Source: SZUA-254 sp035292425
GTDB taxonomy: Bacteria > Bacteroidota > Ignavibacteria > UBA10030 > SZUA-254
Direction of reading: 5' to 3'
Assembly: GCA_035292425.1 (NCBI GenBank)
Contig: DATDQD010000325.1
Span: 1 to 7,339 of the forward strand
DNA length: 7,339 nt
The stretch's first letter is position 1, and every line of letters starts with the position of its first letter. The notes under the pieces were generated by a model. The model was given only the letters and a program-made list of their open reading frames with translations, had not been told where the DNA came from and did no database searches. The translations under genes were made by a program, and so were the position numbers. Of the stretch, positions 6,740-7,339 are shown one piece after another.

Positions 6740-6766
6740 GACTTTCAGGGCGTTTTTAAATATACT
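6738..6766 (+). promoter_or_regulatory. Near-consensus sigma-70-type promoter for the S41 protease gene
   Basis: TTGACT (6738-6743) and TATACT (6761-6766) each match 5 of 6 positions of the classical boxes, with an optimal 17-nt spacer. The segment is strikingly AT-rich for this genome, with TTTTTAAATATAC and a T6 run. Transcription would start near 6772-6774, giving a leader of about 28 nt. No Shine-Dalgarno sequence is seen before the ATG at 6802. Confidence 0.75.
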
Positions 6767-6801
6767 TTTTTAATCAATATTGGCTTCATTTCCCGGTTTT
6801 C

Positions 6802-7339
6802 ATGAAAAAGCAGTTTCCGCTCCCCGTCGTTTCCATCCTCCTGGCCGTCGCCCTGCTCCTCGGCACGCAGATCAACAGCGTTTTTTCCGGCGACAACATC
6901 TTCGACCAGTTGAACAAGTTCAAGGACGTCCTCTCCCTCGCCGAAAAATTCTACGTCGACGACGTCGACACGAAGAAGCTGGTGGAGTCGGCCATCGCCG
7001 GGATGCTCCGGGATCTCGATCCGCACTCGGTCTACATACCGGCGAAGGATGTCCCGAAGATCACCGAGGATTTCAAGGGAAGTTTCGAGGGGATCGGAGT
7101 GGAGTTCGAGGTCCGGAACGACACCCTCAGGGTGGTCACGCCGGTGCCGGGCGGGCCGAGCGAGGCCCTCGGCATCCTCGCGGGCGACAAGATCGTGAAG
7201 ATCGACGATTCGAGCGCCGTCGGCATCACGCAGGAGGAAGTCCCCAAAAAGCTCCGCGGCCCGAAGGGAACGCGGGTACGGGTGTCGATCCACCGCGCCG
7301 GGGAGAAAAATCTCATCGATGTCGACATCGTCCGCGACA
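6802..7339 (+). CDS. S41 family C-terminal processing protease (CtpA/Prc-like), 3' partial
   Basis: 179 codons are present and the gene runs off the window. The product starts MKKQFPLPVV, followed by a hydrophobic segment (about residues 8-29, VVSILLAVALLLGTQINSVFSG) that is a signal anchor or signal peptide. The N-terminal helical region (33-80) carries FDQLNKFKDVLSLAEKFYVD and IAGMLRDLDPHSVYIP, a hallmark of carboxyl-terminal proteases. A PDZ domain follows from about residue 92, with the FEGIGVEFEV carboxylate-binding loop, VVTPVPGGPSEALGILAGDKIVKID and KKLRGPKGTRVRVSI. The catalytic Ser/Lys domain lies beyond the window, so activity cannot be confirmed. Known members are periplasmic or membrane-bound serine proteases that trim or degrade exported proteins through their C-termini. 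The ATG at 6802 is the first start after a strong promoter and gives a well-formed N-terminus. Its own promoter and the preceding terminator-like hairpin make it the first gene of a new unit. Confidence 0.95.
   Translation, partial: MKKQFPLPVVSILLAVALLLGTQINSVFSGDNIFDQLNKFKDVLSLAEKFYVDDVDTKKLVESAIAGMLRDLDPHSVYIPAKDVPKITEDFKGSFEGIGVEFEVRNDTLRVVTPVPGGPSEALGILAGDKIVKIDDSSAVGITQEEVPKKLRGPKGTRVRVSIHRAGEKNLIDVDIVRD

Noticed and set aside
6952..6969. Short repeat with two GTCGAC palindromes near the start of the protease gene
   Set aside because: It encodes the expected YVDDVD segment of the S41 N-terminal region, and GTC/GAC codons are common here, so it is probably chance.
1..7339. Mobile element, CRISPR array or defence system
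   Set aside because: No transposase, integrase, long terminal inverted repeats, spaced direct repeats or nuclease/defence domains were seen. All genes are consistent with ordinary chromosomal envelope and translation functions.

Overview
The window is a GC-rich, gene-dense stretch in which all six recognisable genes lie on the + strand. Three features suggest a Gram-negative member of the FCB supergroup (Bacteroidota, Ignavibacteriota, Chlorobiota and relatives). The first protein ends in a type IX secretion-style C-terminal sorting domain with an NYPNPFNPATTI motif. The third gene is a TonB-dependent outer-membrane receptor with an N-terminal carboxypeptidase-regulatory-like domain. The LysRS motif-2 wording (YEFAKDFRNEGMDRSHNPEF) also resembles that group. 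The high GC and the FNPATTI wording fit Ignavibacteria- or Kapabacteria-like uncultured lineages better than classical Bacteroides, but this is inference and no species can be named.

Layout. 1-1158: the 3' end of a secreted Asp-box (BNR) beta-propeller protein with a T9SS sorting tail. 1159-1251: a short intergenic region with a GC hairpin and a plausible sigma-70-type promoter. 1252-5910: a tight cluster of lysS (class II lysyl-tRNA synthetase), a TonB-dependent receptor whose start overlaps the lysS stop (ATGA), and a small putative lipoprotein whose start overlaps the receptor stop by 11 nt. 5911-5973: a 63-nt spacer with GC hairpins, ending in a Shine-Dalgarno sequence. 5974-6723: a family 2 glycosyltransferase that appears to start at TTG. 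6724-6801: an AT-rich gap holding a near-consensus promoter (TTGACT-N17-TATACT) just after a hairpin that looks like an intrinsic terminator. 6802-7339: the 5' part of an S41 (CtpA/Prc-like) C-terminal processing protease with a membrane anchor and PDZ domain, cut by the window end.

How the genes relate. Most of the products concern the cell envelope: a T9SS-exported propeller, an outer-membrane receptor with a candidate lipoprotein partner, a sugar transferase and a periplasmic protease. They are joined to one housekeeping translation gene. The overlaps imply that lysS, the receptor and the lipoprotein are co-transcribed and translationally coupled, possibly with the glycosyltransferase. The protease begins a new transcription unit. 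I see no RNA gene, mobile element, CRISPR array or defence system. The points most worth a second look are the lysS-receptor-lipoprotein coupling, the uncharacterised receptor/lipoprotein pair, the G8 tract inside the receptor gene, and the contrast between promoter-proximal genes with no Shine-Dalgarno and downstream genes that have one.
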